NCBI GenBank assembly: GCA_016630955.3
Contig: CM050001.1
Location: forward strand, 434,001-498,000
Direction of reading: 5' to 3'
Origin: Didymella arachidicola
Taxonomy: Eukaryota > Ascomycota > Dothideomycetes > Pleosporales > Didymellaceae
Length of the DNA: 64,000 nucleotides
How positions within the stretch are numbered: position 1 is the first letter of the stretch; every line of letters starts with the position of its first letter. Positions 1 through 11,032 of this stretch are shown one piece after another. The position numbers were made by a program, and so were the translations under genes. The notes under the pieces are model-generated. The model searched no databases. It worked only from the letters and a program-made list of their open reading frames with translations, and was not told the origin of the DNA.

Positions 1-1548
1 AGGGCGCAATTTCGATGGTACCGAATATTTACGGGTGAAAATTGCTTCTCAACATAAGTTCGACGGTCAATCAGTGTTCTGGGACTGAGATAGCGAGCAC
101 GTGGACTTCGACAGAGGCCTATTCGCAGAGGACAACGTTCAGGATGGCATGATGAGCGTTCTAGATGGAGGCATCGAGTCAGGAAGGTCTGCAAGAACCC
201 TTGCACTTTGCACCCTTCCGCATGAAAGCCAATACCGTATCCACAATCCATCACCAGACTGGTCCAATACCATCGCGAGCGGCTGTCATAGCTCAGAGAA
301 GGGGCGATCTCAGAACTACTCTACGTGGCGGGTTCCTGGAATTCTCAACACTGACAAAGAGCTTTGACCCGTCGAGCGCTCGGCATAGAACTCTGGTCTG
401 GGGCCCGAGACGAAGTGCGATGCTGTGCTTGAACTTGGAGAAACTTTGTACGACCAGAAGTATTACCATCGTGATTGAGAATATCATCGAGGTCATCTGC
501 GGAGCTATCGAGGACAATGCAGGGTTTAGGAGGACGAGTCTGTCATAAGCTGCAGGTTCAATCGAGTGGAGCTCCACAGAACCGCCCGTGAGTCTTCAAA
601 CTACTTGTGATCCTATGGCTGGTTTGAGTGACAGCGCTTTTATTTCAGTACTGTTGTGCCTGACACACCGTCGAAAGAAAGCGGAATTACTTGACAGCTT
701 GTTAGATTCGCGATTGCAAGCGCATTCGTCGGGCGAGGCCTGAGAGTCACGTTATTCGCCAAGCGGGAGGCGGGGAATAAGGCGGCTCTCAGTACGAGCC
801 CTCATCGGCGCAGAGGTGCTCATCGCGATCTTTTTGACTTCGTGAACAGCAATCAGCGATCGTGGCCTTCCATTTGCTGAAGTCTAGCACGTCGTCATCC
901 ACCCTAGCCAATAAGCAAGCCTGGTTCCGGGCGCAGGCCATCACTCATATCCTAGCGTCCTATCTTCTCATTGGTGTGGACGATACCTCCATCGAATCGG
1001 CCAATAATACGGGCCTCGAGCTCGGGAAAAAATCCCCTCGAATCACAAGCAAGTACCAGACAACAGGCAGGTGTTCGGAACACTGGCAGTAAGAGCCCCA
1101 GACAAGGTCGTTGCTTGTGTGTTAGCATACGGAAAGCCCTTTTCTGTGACCGTCCTGTATGATCGGCCCAAACAGCTCAATCAACGACAGCAGGAAGAGT
1201 ATCGCGTTGCCCTCTGCCAGGCAGCTTTTCGGGCGACTGCTTTGCGTCCTTGCATAGGAGGTTCAAGGCCCAAGAGTCGGAGGTCGCCACAGAAAATTAC
1301 AACAGCCGCTCGCGCTCCTCATCGTACTCGCACCATCCACGCCTGTACAAAGCCGCTCTATGGCATACGGTCTCGCGTGTCCGTTGCCCTGAGTTGACGT
1401 TGTAAGTACTCGCATGGTGCTCTTGCGCGGTTTCTATACAGACACCCAACTTGACTTAATCCTAATATAGCCCTCGTCTAGCTGTGGCCACCAGGCGCAA
1501 CTCAGGTTCACGGAGCGTCCCTCACCTACCTCATACGTTACCGATACC
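1..1548. other. No supported gene upstream of the transcription factor
   Basis: Several short open frames occur on both strands, but none has a recognisable domain, a good start context or consistent splicing. The last few hundred bases probably contain the promoter and 5' leader of the Zn2Cys6 gene that starts at 1549. I see no RNA gene or repeat here. Confidence 0.5.
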
Positions 1549-4500
1549 ATGTCGTACATGCAAAACAATTCTCAGGGCAACGCGAAGGTAGCTATACCAA
1601 AGCTGGACCGCAGACCACCCCAACCCCACAGGGCCGCATTACAACGCCGGGAAGATCGGGTGTAGGATATTCTGTTGATCTACAACGTATCATCATCCAC
1701 TGATGCTCTTCCTTTAGCACTAGAGCCTGCAAGACTTGCCGCAAACGAAGTAGGTTCACTCCGCCAACTCGTCACAGCGGCTGTCTTCCGATATCTCTAA
1801 CGCACCTGCAGAAGTCAAATGCTCCGGCGAGACTCCATATTGCACGCAATGCCACAATACCGGAGATACATGTGTATATGAGCAGGCCCGGCGTGACCGC
1901 CTGAAAGAGTCTGTTCAACAGCCCTCTCTCTTACTTGCCTGATTCCTAATCCGAGTAGAGCAATTGATCTCAACCACACCTTGGTAAATCTCTTTCGGGA
2001 ACTCAGCGTCAATCTGAACGAAGACGACAAGAAGAAGTTTCAAGATGTCATTGACACAGTAAGCTACTGGTGATGGTCGCCTGAAGGAATCTGCTGACCA
2101 GTTCTGTTAGCCAGCATCACGTGCTCTGTTACATAATCATCTGTAGGGTGTATATTCCCTCTTCCCCTCATTAGATAGAAAACAACCTAGTCCCTCTTTT
2201 CTACGCCTGGCCTCTGCCCGCACACAGTTATGAGCCCGGTTTGCACCTCTTAGACTGCGCTACTCAGCACTAAAACAGCTCTAGACGTGTAACTGACAAC
2301 GACTACGTTCACTTCTACCTCGTTTTGTCTACTGACAGCTGATCAGCGTCAAAGACCTTTCTAGTCGACAGCCATCAGGTGGTGTCGCTAACGGACCAGA
2401 ACTGCTGCTCTGTACAGAGATCAGTTTGGTGATTAATCACGAAGATCACGATGTCGTACAACGACGCTGGAGTCACACGAGTGACCGTTATACTGGATAA
2501 ACCAGTCGATTGGGAGTCATGGTTCCAGCTACGACGAGAGAAAGCCGTCGTAGATGCTATTTGGAAGTACCATGACATCTCGAAACCACAGAGCGAGCTA
2601 CCGAAGCTCGAAGAACCTATCAAACCACTGCCCAGCGATGTCAGAGCTGGAGCGACAGCGATTGCCCAGCTGGACGCAGGCCAGCAGGCAGTGTACAGTG
2701 ATCTCCTCCACGACTGGAGATATGAAAGAGCAGAGTACGCGAAGAAAAAGCAGAAGGAAGGCGAACTTCTTTTGGATATCAGCCGTACGATTGCTGCTCG
2801 TCACCTTTACCTCATCAACGGAAAAGATGAGGTGTACGATCGACTGATCGCTCTCAAGAAGCAGTTCGCGCCGACAACTGCTACACGAACCAGAGAGCTA
2901 ATCGTCAAGTATCGATCTCTGCAGGAAGGCCCTCAGAGTCGCGATCTCGAGCAGTGGCTCGACGACTGGATTCACATTACGAATCAGTGCAGGGAAGTAG
3001 ACCTTCCTGAAACAACGGGCTGTCGAGCTCAGGAGGATTTCCTGTCAGCTATCAGGACGATCGCGCCAGAATGGGCAGGATCATCGCATCATGATTTAAT
3101 CATGAAAGAGACAGCAGGCAAGACGAATGAAGTTCAACCGGTGGCAGACTACATCGCTCAGTTCAGAATCTATTACCGAAGAATCGGACCTACTGCGGCA
3201 TCACTTGGTACGTTTGCGTCATTAGGTGTATCAGCCAAGTCAGAACAGCATCAGAAGGAGCAGAGATCATCGAGATCAGCTCCATACAAGCCAGAATGTA
3301 TCTGCGGGAGCAAGCACTGGTATAGAGAGTGCTGGTACCTGTTTCCAGATCATCCGAAGAGACCCGAGGACTTTCAACCGGCTAAAGCTGTGCAAGACCG
3401 AGTAGCAGCAGCCTTGAAGGATCCAGAGCAAGTTAAGAGAATCAATAAGCTCCTAGCTCGGCACGGCAAGAGAGTAAAAGGCACAGATGAGACGCTCACA
3501 CTTGATGGTGGGAAGAGCAGCGCAAGCTTTGTCACCTACAACAGCTTCTCTGTCGCACAGGTACAGCAGAAGGCTTTGCCAGCGATACGTAATCGATGGA
3601 TACTCGACCCAGGCTCGAATATTCACGTATGCAACTCGACGAGATTTGGCTGGCAAGAGACACGGAAGGCAAGACCTCATGAGATGGTCTTAGCAGGAGA
3701 CTCAACCTTGGCGATACAGGCCTGGGGAGAGGTGACGTTCAGCGTTAACCGGCCGAACGGTATAGGCAAGATTCAATTGTCTAACGTCGCACTTGTAGAA
3801 GGCTTCCTTACAAACGTTGTAAGCCTCTCACGATGCCGAGAGATAGACGTGCAGTTCGACTCAGGGAGAGATGCAATGTATCAGAAGCATCCATCAAACG
3901 TCATCTGTTCGCTTAAATACGCAAATGGGCATTGGATTGTCGACGCTGAAGAAAATGATCGCCTAGCTCTGAGCAGCTTCGCGGCGACAGTACGGCGAGC
4001 GTACAAGCCATCGCGAGAAGATCGACGTCCAATTCACACATCCCATGTCGAAGCTCATGAGATGTTTGCACACGCTGGCAAGGACGTGATTGACCATCTG
4101 AGTAGGAATGTACAGGGTATAACTCTTGACAAAGACGCCAGAGCTCCAAGGATGCACGAGTGTGAGACCTGTATACAATCAAAATCGGCAGCTCAGGTCA
4201 GCAGACGCGCGTCAGATGATCATGCGACAAGGCCTTTCTATCGAATAGTCGTTGATCTTGTACAGCTCATACCGACTGGAGAAACATGCTACAATGGAGA
4301 TCGCTACCTGCTGCATGCAGTATGCGAGTACTCAAAGTGGCACGAAGCAGTGACTCTTGCGAACAAGTCACTACCAGTAGTGATAGCAGCTCTCAAGGCG
4401 CTGCTACACAAGATTGAGCGACAATACGGGTACACAGTCATTGTGCTCAAAGTCGATGGGGATCGTGGCTATGGCCTCGAACTCTACAGAATCGCGAGGC

Positions 4501-7500
4501 AAGCAGGCCTCAAGATTGAGCTGCGTGCTCCTGACACGCCTGAGCAGCTTGGAGCTGCAGAACAAGCCGGAAACATCATCATTACGAAAGCAAGATCGCT
4601 CCGCATTAAGGCAGGTCTACCGAAGTCTCTATCAAATGAGCTAGCGATCACGGCGACAAAGATCACGAATGTAACGCCTACGAGATCTATTGATTGGAAG
4701 ACGCCGTACGAACTCGTTCACGGCAAGCAGCCTTCAGTCGCGCACTTCTCCCAGATTGGGTGCAAAGCGTACACGCTTAACAAAAAGCTGAAGAAGGCAG
4801 ATAAGCTAGAGTCTCGTACATTCGTTGGATACCTTGTAGGGTATGACTCATCAAACATCTTTCGCATCTGGCTGCCGAAAAAGAACCAGGTGATACGTGT
4901 GAGAGATGTGATATTCCAGAGAAGCAGCCTCTACAACGACCATGAGAAGGCTGAGAAAGAAGATATTATGCAAGAAGAGATTGAGATCCTCAATATACTG
5001 CATACAGCGGAGGCAGAGGCAGATCAGGAAGTAGTAACTGAGCTACAACAACGTCAGCAGCTTTCTAAGGATCAGAGCTTTCTGCCCACACCAGAACCGT
5101 CAGATCGCGGTACTGTACCACCTCAGGAGTGGACAGGCAATGACAGAGATCTAGACCGAGCTTCCGAGCCGGCAGAACAGATCAGTGTGGAAGATCAGCA
5201 AGGCGCTGAAGATCAAGACACTGGGGAACAGATTCAAGATCAACTGCTTGATGAGCCGCAGACGCATCACGAAGATGATAGATCTACAGCCAAAAGCAGC
5301 GGAGACGGACCACTACGGCCAGCTGTGACGAGCAAGCGAGACCGTCCACGAAAGCAGCCATCAACATGGGCAAAAGGATGGAGCAATACCGAGGACTACG
5401 TACCAGATCGTCGACAGAACAACGCTCCAAAGATGGCAGACCCATCAATCGTGAGCAGCAACATCATTACGGGTAAAAGAACCAGGAAGCCACCAGATCA
5501 TGCTCTAGCTACGTACTATAGAGCATTTGCAGTAGCAATGAACCCGACAGCCCCATCAAAGCTCACAGGAGAAATGCCAAAGCTACGATTACATCGCGAC
5601 CAATTGCCGGATCCACCAAAGCGATGGAAGGATCTGAACAATCATCCATTTGGCGCTGAGTTTGCACAGGCAGCACGAGCTGAGCTTGATAGCTGCTGGG
5701 CAAAAGACTGCTTCAATCAGACAGAGGCAACTGCAGCGACAGCAGATGCTGAGGTTCTACCCTTGATGTGGGTATTCACGTACAAATTTGACGAAGATGG
5801 ATACCTATACAAGTTCAAAGCGCGTATATGCGTACGAGGAGACATGCAAGAGGCTTGGGGAGACACCTACGCGGCAACGCTAGCAATTAAAGTCTTTCGA
5901 GCCCTCATCGCGTTAGCAGCAGCATTCGACCTACAGATGTTTCAGTTTGACGCCATGAATGCTTTTCTCAACGCGAGATTGCCACGCAAAATGTACTGCC
6001 GTACGCCAGAAGGATTTACAGACGAGCTTGGAGAGCTACTTGAACTACAGCGCGCTCTCTATGGCCTCAAAGAAGCTCCATTGCTCTGGTACCAGGAGCT
6101 ATCATCGACCTTGAAGAAGCTTAGCCTAGAGCCAGTGCCAGGAGTGCCATGCTTATACACGAATGATCACTTGATCGTATTTTTCTACGTGGACGATATT
6201 GTCGTTCTTGTTCACCCGCTCAACAGGGGCTATTACCAGACGTTCAAGCAGCAGCTGCTTACAACGTACGAGATCCGTGAATTAGGCGAGCTGAAGTGGT
6301 TCCTTGGTATCCGCGTAATCCGCGAGGAGCTCAGTCGCTCTATCTACCTGACTCAAGACTCATTCATCAATAAGATTGCAGCAAAGTTTGACCTGAAGTC
6401 AAGCGTAAGATGTCCAGATGTTCCCCTAAGGGACAATGCCCTTTTGCCATCAACAGAGGAACCAAGTGCTGCGCGAACTCAAAGGTACCAGCGGCTAGTC
6501 GGCTCACTGGCTTACATTTCGACTTCGACACGACCAGACGTCGCGAGAGCACACTCAGTACTTGCACGTCATCTGCAGAATCCCGGGCAGAAGCATATGT
6601 ACGCAGCTTGCCATGTATGGAGGTACCTGATAGGCACGAAACACTTGGCTATTCGAGCGTCCGCAGATAAGCAGCAAGGCATAACGAGCATCACAATGCT
6701 ATCCCAGCAAGAGCACGAGCATGAGCCTCTCTTCTATGGTGCATCAGATGCTGCTTTTGCCGACGAGCCAGAGACGCGACGCAGCTCTCAAGGCTATATC
6801 TTCAAGCTGTATGGACTGCCTGTTGATTGGAAGGCGACAGTCCAACGATCAGTCACGAAATCGACTACAGAGGCCGAGCTACTCTCTCTATCAACAGCCG
6901 GATCAGAGATGGAGTGGTGGCAGCGCTTCTTTAAAGCGATCCAGTTTGACCCAGAGTTAACACCAGCACTGTGGTGTGATAACCAGCAAACTGTCTTAAT
7001 CGCAACAAAGACAGCTGACAAGCTTCAGACGAAGCTGAAGCATGTAGACGTACACCATCAATGGGTACGCCAGGAGGTAGCAGAGGGCAGACTGCAGGTA
7101 GATTGGAAGGCTACTGCAGAGATGCCAGCTGATGGCCTTACGAAGATCCTTAGTCGTCAGAGACACGCCAACTTTGTACGCCAGCTAGGACTAAGCGATC
7201 TATCATCCAAACTGCGAGACAGATCAGATTCAGGTCTGTAAACAGAGGGTCCTACAGAGTAAGACGTCTAGCTTTGGAGACGCAAGACGCTCATTTACAG
7301 CTTTCGTTTCTTGCTATTCACTCAAGCTGGGGGGGTGTGTTAGCCAGCATCACGTGCTCTGTTACATAATCATCTGTAGGGTGTATATTCCCTCTTCCCC
7401 TCATTAGATAGAAAACAACCTAGTCCCTCTTTTCTACGCCTGGCCTCTGCCCGCACACAAGTTCTTTCCCAGGCAGAAGACGATATGCTAAGCCCAAATC

Positions 7501-9915
7501 CTGGACTGTTCTCCATACCATCCCTTGGTAAACGAAACCGAAATTCTGCTTCCGGTGAAAATCCCGTTCAAGGGACTTCCTCGAAACATGGCGGCGAAGC
7601 GCATGTCACGGCTTCCGTTGGGTCAAATGAAGATCTAGATTTTTTAGATGAAGACTTGTTGCGGACTCGCGAGTCTAGAGAGACGGGTTACGTGGGACAA
7701 AACTCCGAAGTACAATGGCTACGCTCCGTCCAGCGACAATCTCAAAACAACGATTACGAACCTTACGGGCTTCCATACGGGCCACCAGGTACCGGTGAGC
7801 GCGCCGGCGATGAGCGATCGAACGCCCTCCATCAGCGGAGAAAGGAGGCAGGCTCAGCGCCGATTCGGCACGTCACAGACGCGACTTTCTATCTGGACAG
7901 CGAGAACATCGAACTGGACGTTGTCGTGAATCCATATGAGCTTCCAGACCCCGACATCGCTGAGCAGCTCCTGGACTGTTACATGAGCACGGTGCACAGC
8001 ACATTCTCCATTGTGCCTCGGAGCTTTGACGACCAAGCACGCAGATTCATCTCTTCGTTAAGGCGAGGTAGATCATTCCAGGTACCGGATAGATGGCGGG
8101 CTCTTCTCAATCTCATCTTCGCAATTGGCGCTAAATACTCTCACTTGAGCAGAAAAGAGTGGCGGGGAGACGAGCGCGATCACCTGGTTTACATGAACCG
8201 CGCGTCTCAACTTCTTGGTATGAATAACACCGTCATGTTCATCTCGGCACCAGATCTGGTCCTGGTACAAGCGGTAAGTCAGTCCAAGGTCTTTTTTGGT
8301 ATAGTAACGAACAGCGCTGCAGACTGCCGTCTTCTCTGTCTATTTTTTGGCCATCGGTCATGTAAGTCGCGCATGGCTTATGATCGGTGTATCAATCAGA
8401 CTTGCTCTGGCGCTTGGTCTACATTTACGCAATGAGGATCCAGCGACCGAAGCCACGAAGAAAGAGATGTTGCTGCGCACTTGGTGGAGCCTACATTCAA
8501 TAGAATGTCTGGTCAGTTCCATTACTGGTCGACCACCGATCATCTCAAACAGCGATTGCACGGTGCCTCTGCCTGCAGTGAATCTTGATGATGGACTATA
8601 TAACAAGGGACGGTCATCTAGTCTTCCTAGGTCCTACGAGAGCTCTCAGACAGGCAACTCGGCCGGTCCAGATCAATACCTTCTGAGTATGATCAAACTT
8701 GAACTTCTCACACAGGAGCTCTTAACTAGTCTGTACGCACCTCGAACTGCAAGTCGATCCTGGCAGGTAGGTCACCTCTGTCTACAGGCTTTCTAAGGCT
8801 ATCAACGTCTCGACTGTTGCCCTTTTTGTGTAGACCTTGTGCTGATAGAAGGCGATGCAGGATATTCAGATCAATATCGAGGAATTACTACAGGGTCTTG
8901 AAGTCTGGTCCTCCCATGCACTGGGTGGAGGTAGGGCTTCGAGCGGCTCACAGCGACACAGTGGAGTCGAACGTGAGCATCTCCTTCTCATGATGCACTA
9001 CTGGAGCACCAAAATTCTCATCACTCGTCCATGCTTATGTCGGACGGAGCGTCGTATTCGAAACGAGAGCGATGTCTCTGCCGCATTCAATGTGCAAATG
9101 GCGGAAATATGTGTCCTATCAGCTCATGAATTGGTTTCTTTGTTTCCTGATGAACCTGATTTGGACTTTGTCTACGGGAAAGCGCCTTGGTGGAGTGTAA
9201 TTCATATGAGTAAGTTTCAGCAAGGACGTGAAGAGCTGTCGAATACTGACACGTACGTTCAGTCATGCAATGTGCTGCTGTTCTACTACTCGAAATGGGT
9301 TACCAAACTCGCCACATCAAAGACAACAACGCTTCTATCACTGCTGATGTTCAGAAGCTGATTAAATGGTTGCACGTAATGAAACAATATGATCCAGTTG
9401 CGAAGCGCGCACACCATGTAGTAAGCCGAATTCTACAAAATGTTTCACCGATCCTTCAGGACAAAGCAGCCGAAATACTCGATGGAAGCCCAAGAGAGAG
9501 CACGTCAGACACGGAAGCATCTAGATTCCTTGACACTCCATACGAAGGTCAGAATATTGGTGTTGACTGGGCTCGCGAAAGTCTCTTCGATGGTACAACA
9601 TCAGGACTTGATCGTCAGTACTATCCTCAGAGCCTAGATCAGAGCTACGTTGGTACTGCTCAATCATTGCAGGGTTACTACAGCTATGGCAACGATTCCC
9701 TTGACGACCTTCAGCTATCCGGCACATTTGGTAATCCTTTCATCAACAGCTGGGACGAGGGCATTCCTTTGGCAGGTATATCAAATCAATGGTACAACAC
9801 GGGCGTTGCCACTGTCAATCAAGGGGAAGATATTGGCGAAATGGATTTTTTTTCTGGCTCCAATGGGGTGCAGTTTGATCGCCAACAGCAACAGGATCAG
9901 CAGGACTACCCATAG
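1549..9915 (+). CDS. Zn2Cys6 fungal transcription factor, intron 4 disrupted by a copia element
   Basis: Sequence-specific nuclear regulator. Model: join(1549..1661, 1718..1749, 1812..1908, 1959..2058, 7473..8273, 8323..8766, 8849..9209, 9263..9915), 866 aa, every junction GT..AG and in frame. Exons 2-3 join to give a binuclear zinc cluster with the six cysteines spaced as in Gal4-type proteins (C-x2-C-x6-C, then C-x2-C-x6-C). Exons 5-7 hold a Fungal_trans-type middle region (DPDIAEQLLDCYMSTVH, then the LALALGLHLRNEDP and TWWSLHSIECL motifs). The C-terminus is rich in Q, N, S and Y, like an activation domain. The target genes cannot be inferred. Intron 4 should be 54 nt (2059-2104 plus 7465-7472) but now contains a 5355-bp retrotransposon. 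The coding exons show no other lesion, so the allele was functional until recently and may now be impaired. The intron-3 donor (GTCTGT) is weak. Confidence 0.85.
2105..2226 (+). repeat. 5' LTR of the copia element
   Basis: 122-bp long terminal repeat identical to 7338-7459. It begins TG and ends CA. It should contain the promoter and start of the element's RNA, but I cannot place a TATA box with confidence. Confidence 0.95.
2227..2237 (+). other. Primer binding site matching the initiator tRNA-Met anticodon loop
   Basis: The 11 bases next to the 5' LTR (GTTATGAGCCC) are the exact reverse complement of GGGCUCAUAAC, the anticodon stem-loop of fungal initiator tRNA-Met as I remember it. Drosophila copia and some fungal copia elements prime reverse transcription from such a half-tRNA rather than from the tRNA 3' end. 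The match ends after 11 bases. Confidence 0.7.
2451..7241 (+). CDS. Gag-pol polyprotein of the Ty1/copia element
   Basis: 1596-aa single frame with no stops. N-terminal gag region, then a variant zinc knuckle near residue 285 (C-x-C-x3-H-x4-C). The aspartic protease motif LDPGSN lies near residue 385; the more usual form is D-S/T-G. GAG-pre-integrase and an HHCC zinc-binding region precede the integrase core, whose acidic residues I see in VVDLV (about 600), KVDGD and GAAEQAG. An acidic, Q-rich linker follows. Reverse transcriptase spans roughly residues 1100-1330, with KARICVRGD, FDAMNAFLN, LYGLKEAPLLW and the catalytic YVDD near 1244. RNase H is at the end (GASDAAF, TTEAELLSLS, CDNQQT). All catalytic motifs are present, so the protein looks functional. 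The ATG at 2451 is the first in the frame and leaves a ~220-nt leader after the LTR. Confidence 0.95.
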   Translation: MSYNDAGVTRVTVILDKPVDWESWFQLRREKAVVDAIWKYHDISKPQSELPKLEEPIKPLPSDVRAGATAIAQLDAGQQAVYSDLLHDWRYERAEYAKKKQKEGELLLDISRTIAARHLYLINGKDEVYDRLIALKKQFAPTTATRTRELIVKYRSLQEGPQSRDLEQWLDDWIHITNQCREVDLPETTGCRAQEDFLSAIRTIAPEWAGSSHHDLIMKETAGKTNEVQPVADYIAQFRIYYRRIGPTAASLGTFASLGVSAKSEQHQKEQRSSRSAPYKPECICGSKHWYRECWYLFPDHPKRPEDFQPAKAVQDRVAAALKDPEQVKRINKLLARHGKRVKGTDETLTLDGGKSSASFVTYNSFSVAQVQQKALPAIRNRWILDPGSNIHVCNSTRFGWQETRKARPHEMVLAGDSTLAIQAWGEVTFSVNRPNGIGKIQLSNVALVEGFLTNVVSLSRCREIDVQFDSGRDAMYQKHPSNVICSLKYANGHWIVDAEENDRLALSSFAATVRRAYKPSREDRRPIHTSHVEAHEMFAHAGKDVIDHLSRNVQGITLDKDARAPRMHECETCIQSKSAAQVSRRASDDHATRPFYRIVVDLVQLIPTGETCYNGDRYLLHAVCEYSKWHEAVTLANKSLPVVIAALKALLHKIERQYGYTVIVLKVDGDRGYGLELYRIARQAGLKIELRAPDTPEQLGAAEQAGNIIITKARSLRIKAGLPKSLSNELAITATKITNVTPTRSIDWKTPYELVHGKQPSVAHFSQIGCKAYTLNKKLKKADKLESRTFVGYLVGYDSSNIFRIWLPKKNQVIRVRDVIFQRSSLYNDHEKAEKEDIMQEEIEILNILHTAEAEADQEVVTELQQRQQLSKDQSFLPTPEPSDRGTVPPQEWTGNDRDLDRASEPAEQISVEDQQGAEDQDTGEQIQDQLLDEPQTHHEDDRSTAKSSGDGPLRPAVTSKRDRPRKQPSTWAKGWSNTEDYVPDRRQNNAPKMADPSIVSSNIITGKRTRKPPDHALATYYRAFAVAMNPTAPSKLTGEMPKLRLHRDQLPDPPKRWKDLNNHPFGAEFAQAARAELDSCWAKDCFNQTEATAATADAEVLPLMWVFTYKFDEDGYLYKFKARICVRGDMQEAWGDTYAATLAIKVFRALIALAAAFDLQMFQFDAMNAFLNARLPRKMYCRTPEGFTDELGELLELQRALYGLKEAPLLWYQELSSTLKKLSLEPVPGVPCLYTNDHLIVFFYVDDIVVLVHPLNRGYYQTFKQQLLTTYEIRELGELKWFLGIRVIREELSRSIYLTQDSFINKIAAKFDLKSSVRCPDVPLRDNALLPSTEEPSAARTQRYQRLVGSLAYISTSTRPDVARAHSVLARHLQNPGQKHMYAACHVWRYLIGTKHLAIRASADKQQGITSITMLSQQEHEHEPLFYGASDAAFADEPETRRSSQGYIFKLYGLPVDWKATVQRSVTKSTTEAELLSLSTAGSEMEWWQRFFKAIQFDPELTPALWCDNQQTVLIATKTADKLQTKLKHVDVHHQWVRQEVAEGRLQVDWKATAEMPADGLTKILSRQRHANFVRQLGLSDLSSKLRDRSDSGL
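7326..7337 (+). other. Polypurine tract of the copia element
   Basis: A G-rich stretch ending directly at the 3' LTR, in the position where plus-strand DNA synthesis starts in LTR retrotransposons. Assigned by position and purine content only. Confidence 0.6.
7338..7459 (+). repeat. 3' LTR of the copia element
   Basis: 122 bp, identical to 2105-2226. It is followed at once by the AGTTC target duplication (7460-7464) and then the last 8 bases of the interrupted intron of the transcription factor gene. Confidence 0.95.
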
Positions 9916-11032
9916 CAAGGATGTTAGGGACTGTCTATACCGATGGCGCAATGGTCGCATCAGCAATAGCTATGTCTCTGCTCAGTGGTCGTTGTTCATA
10001 TGGGAAATTGACGCCTCTATCTTTTACATAGAGTGCGAATGTATATGGACTTCGCTGAAACAGTGAGTCAGTGCTACTGAGTAGTAGCGCACGTGCAACA
10101 TGAAGTGGAGATGAGTTGTCATGAGAGCTTCCCGCTCTGCAAGCATCTGTTGCGCTTGTACGTATGCATTAGACAAAGACAATTGTCTTGTCACGTAATA
10201 CACAACTCAGAAGATGAGCACATCTTGCGGCTATTGCTCACTTCTCAACTTCCAGACTCAGATCATTTGCTCATCACGTCGCACACACAAAATCCTAATT
10301 GCATCTCAGCAGAGAGTCCTATGATATGTGCCGTGTGCGTTTATGAGAATGGCTTCAAGTCCGATACTACTCTCCTGAGGTTATCAAAAGAGCGACTGGC
10401 CGGCCGTCGAGCTTGTGTGTAGGGTTTTATGATTTGAAGGCTATATTTGGAACGAAAAATAGCTGATCATGCAAGATCGAGCATAATGAAGGCAGCGGCA
10501 GGTGTAATTGACAGTGCTGGAATGAATGACTGAAAGCATACGTGTACTGCCATTGTACTTGCACGATCATTCACGAGTAATGACTACCATGCATAAACCC
10601 AAAATCGACATTGACACTACTGAGAACAAGCTCTATCTAGTTCCCACGTGAGAGATCCCATCCAACGAAGCGGGTCACTGGAACCTAGTCTTTGGTAACG
10701 TCACGGATTTACTCGTAACATCTTGTTGTGAAGGTACTGATAATACATAAAAACGCTTTTCGCAGCAGGGGGCACGGATACTCGTACACGGAGCAAGTCC
10801 TAGGAGCTATGGGTGCTGATCTGTGTCCATATACGACTGAGCGTCTCGCTCTATTTGCATCTGGGTCTCTGTCACCATCAAGACACGGTTTTCCCGTCCT
10901 GATCGCTCCTGATTCTTCCAATCTGCTCTTGCACATTGCCGCGAATCTTCTGGTTCGCCTTGTGGCCGGATAAAGTAGTTGTTCCAGGCGGGCTGTGAGA
11001 TTCTCCTCGTTGTTGACGACCTCCGCAAGAGC
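9916..11032. other. Intergenic, no supported gene
   Basis: 3' flank of the transcription factor gene and downstream flank of the broken F-box-like gene. Only short open frames without recognisable motifs. Confidence 0.5.

Larger units (their letters stand above)
2105..7459 (+). mobile_element. Complete Ty1/copia LTR retrotransposon
   Basis: 5355-bp element with two 122-bp LTRs (2105-2226, 7338-7459) that I find identical base for base. It is flanked by the 5-bp direct repeat AGTTC (2100-2104 and 7460-7464), the target-site duplication left by an integrase. LTRs begin TGTTAG and end CACACA, the canonical TG..CA. A primer binding site adjoins the 5' LTR, a G-rich polypurine tract lies just before the 3' LTR, and one long gag-pol frame fills the interior. 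Protease, integrase, reverse transcriptase and RNase H occur in the order typical of Ty1/copia. Identical LTRs and an unbroken frame mean a recent insertion that may still be active. The element has the same orientation as the host gene and sits in its fourth intron. Confidence 0.96.
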
